A program made the position numbers and the translations under genes. A stretch of DNA of 64,000 nt from Haloarcula pellucida (GTDB taxonomy: Archaea; Halobacteriota; Halobacteria; Halobacteriales; Haloarculaceae): NCBI RefSeq assembly GCF_014647235.1, contig NZ_BMOU01000001.1:1158262-1222261 (forward strand). Reading direction: 5' to 3'. Positions 63,729 to 64,000 of this stretch are shown here, in pieces (the stretch's first letter is position 1; every line of letters begins with the position of its first letter). The notes below the pieces were generated by a model, which had not been told where the DNA came from, ran no database searches, and saw only the letters and a list, made by a program, of their open reading frames with translations.

Positions 63729-64000
63729 TCAGACCGTGAAAAGATGGCCCTCGGTCGGCACGTCGAACAGGCCAATGCGGGCGCCCGCGTCCAGCCACGC
63801 GTGCCCGTAGGAGAACGACGCCAGCGCGTTGACGAGGTCGTCCTCCGTGCGGAAATGGCGCCCGTCTTCGAGGTACGACGACGCCATCTCTTCGCAGTCG
63901 AGCGCGGCGTCGTGCATCGGCGTCCCCTCGGGCGGCGCGATCTCGGCGGCGTCCAGTGCCTCGGCGAGCAGTCCCTCGTACCGGTCTGTCTTCTCGGTCA
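63729..64000 (-). CDS. DUF357 family protein, start codon cut by the window edge
   Basis: A 90-residue DUF357 protein. It has EKTDRYEGLLAEALD near the start and CEEMASSYLEDGRHF then ALASFSYGHAWLDAGARIGLF, which is the family signature. Function unknown. The last base pair shown (T, 64000) is the second base of the likely start: the frame reads (A)TG ACC GAG, so the gene is complete except for one base. An internal ATG at 63917 would drop 28 conserved residues. Confidence 0.88.
   Translation of the reverse strand, partial: TEKTDRYEGLLAEALDAAEIAPPEGTPMHDAALDCEEMASSYLEDGRHFRTEDDLVNALASFSYGHAWLDAGARIGLFDVPTEGHLFTV

Overview
The window is haloarchaeal chromosomal DNA (class Halobacteria). It is about two-thirds G+C, with strong third-position G/C. 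Its proteins are very acidic, many genes start right behind a TATA box (leaderless style), and the tRNAs, RNA polymerase subunits and ribosomal proteins are archaeal. The organism has enzymes of the mevalonate/isopentenyl phosphate lipid pathway, coenzyme F420 synthesis, an ETF/Fix-type electron-transfer chain and a biotin-dependent propionyl/acyl-CoA carboxylase. Gene order fits the Haloarcula side of the class, but the genus cannot be fixed from sequence alone. Most of the window is core genome. I see no complete IS element, CRISPR array, integrase or prophage.

Layout. 0-5 kb: shikimate genes aroA-aroC, a UDG-superfamily gene, a DUF2064 protein and tRNA-Ser(TGA). 5-12 kb: a surface PGF-pre-PGF protein, small haloarchaeal proteins, a CBS protein, a GNAT enzyme, tRNA-Thr(TGT), a BrkB-like membrane protein, an old-yellow-enzyme family oxidoreductase, msrB and a glutaredoxin-like protein. 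12-17 kb: the L7Ae-S28e-L24e-ndk operon, with tmcA (tRNA-Met acetylation) and two coupled genes facing away from it. 17-23 kb: etfB-etfA-fixCX with a small unknown gene, and a ferredoxin. 23-34 kb: a hydrolase, an hsp20 remnant, gltX, regulators, an ArsA/Get3 ATPase, idsA, RNase J, then isopentenyl phosphate kinase and mevalonate kinase. 34-43.5 kb: a Tat lipoprotein, a cytochrome P450 and two small membrane proteins, followed (read on the minus strand) by the tRNA-Ser/S13-S4-S11-RpoD operon and the tRNA-Leu/L18e-L13-S9-RpoN-RpoK-enolase-S2 operon.

43.6-64 kb: Mrp/NBP35, eS17, a tightly coupled cofD/TIM-barrel/CitG-like/DUF447 operon, a phosphatase, an HD hydrolase, an amidohydrolase, a stress protein, then birA and the carboxylase genes pccA-pccX-pccB. 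After these come a second UDG-like gene, a FilR1-like regulator, an EamA transporter, conserved small proteins, aIF2-beta, TFB and a DUF357 gene cut by the right edge.

The best leads for something undescribed are three. First, the F420-linked four-gene operon at 45.4-48.6 kb, where three translationally coupled genes have no assigned step. Second, an array of back-to-back perfect hairpins in a roughly 220-nt leader in front of RNase J, which suggests autoregulation like that of bacterial RNase E. Third, inverted repeats placed as operators at the etfB promoter and at a FilR1-type regulator.
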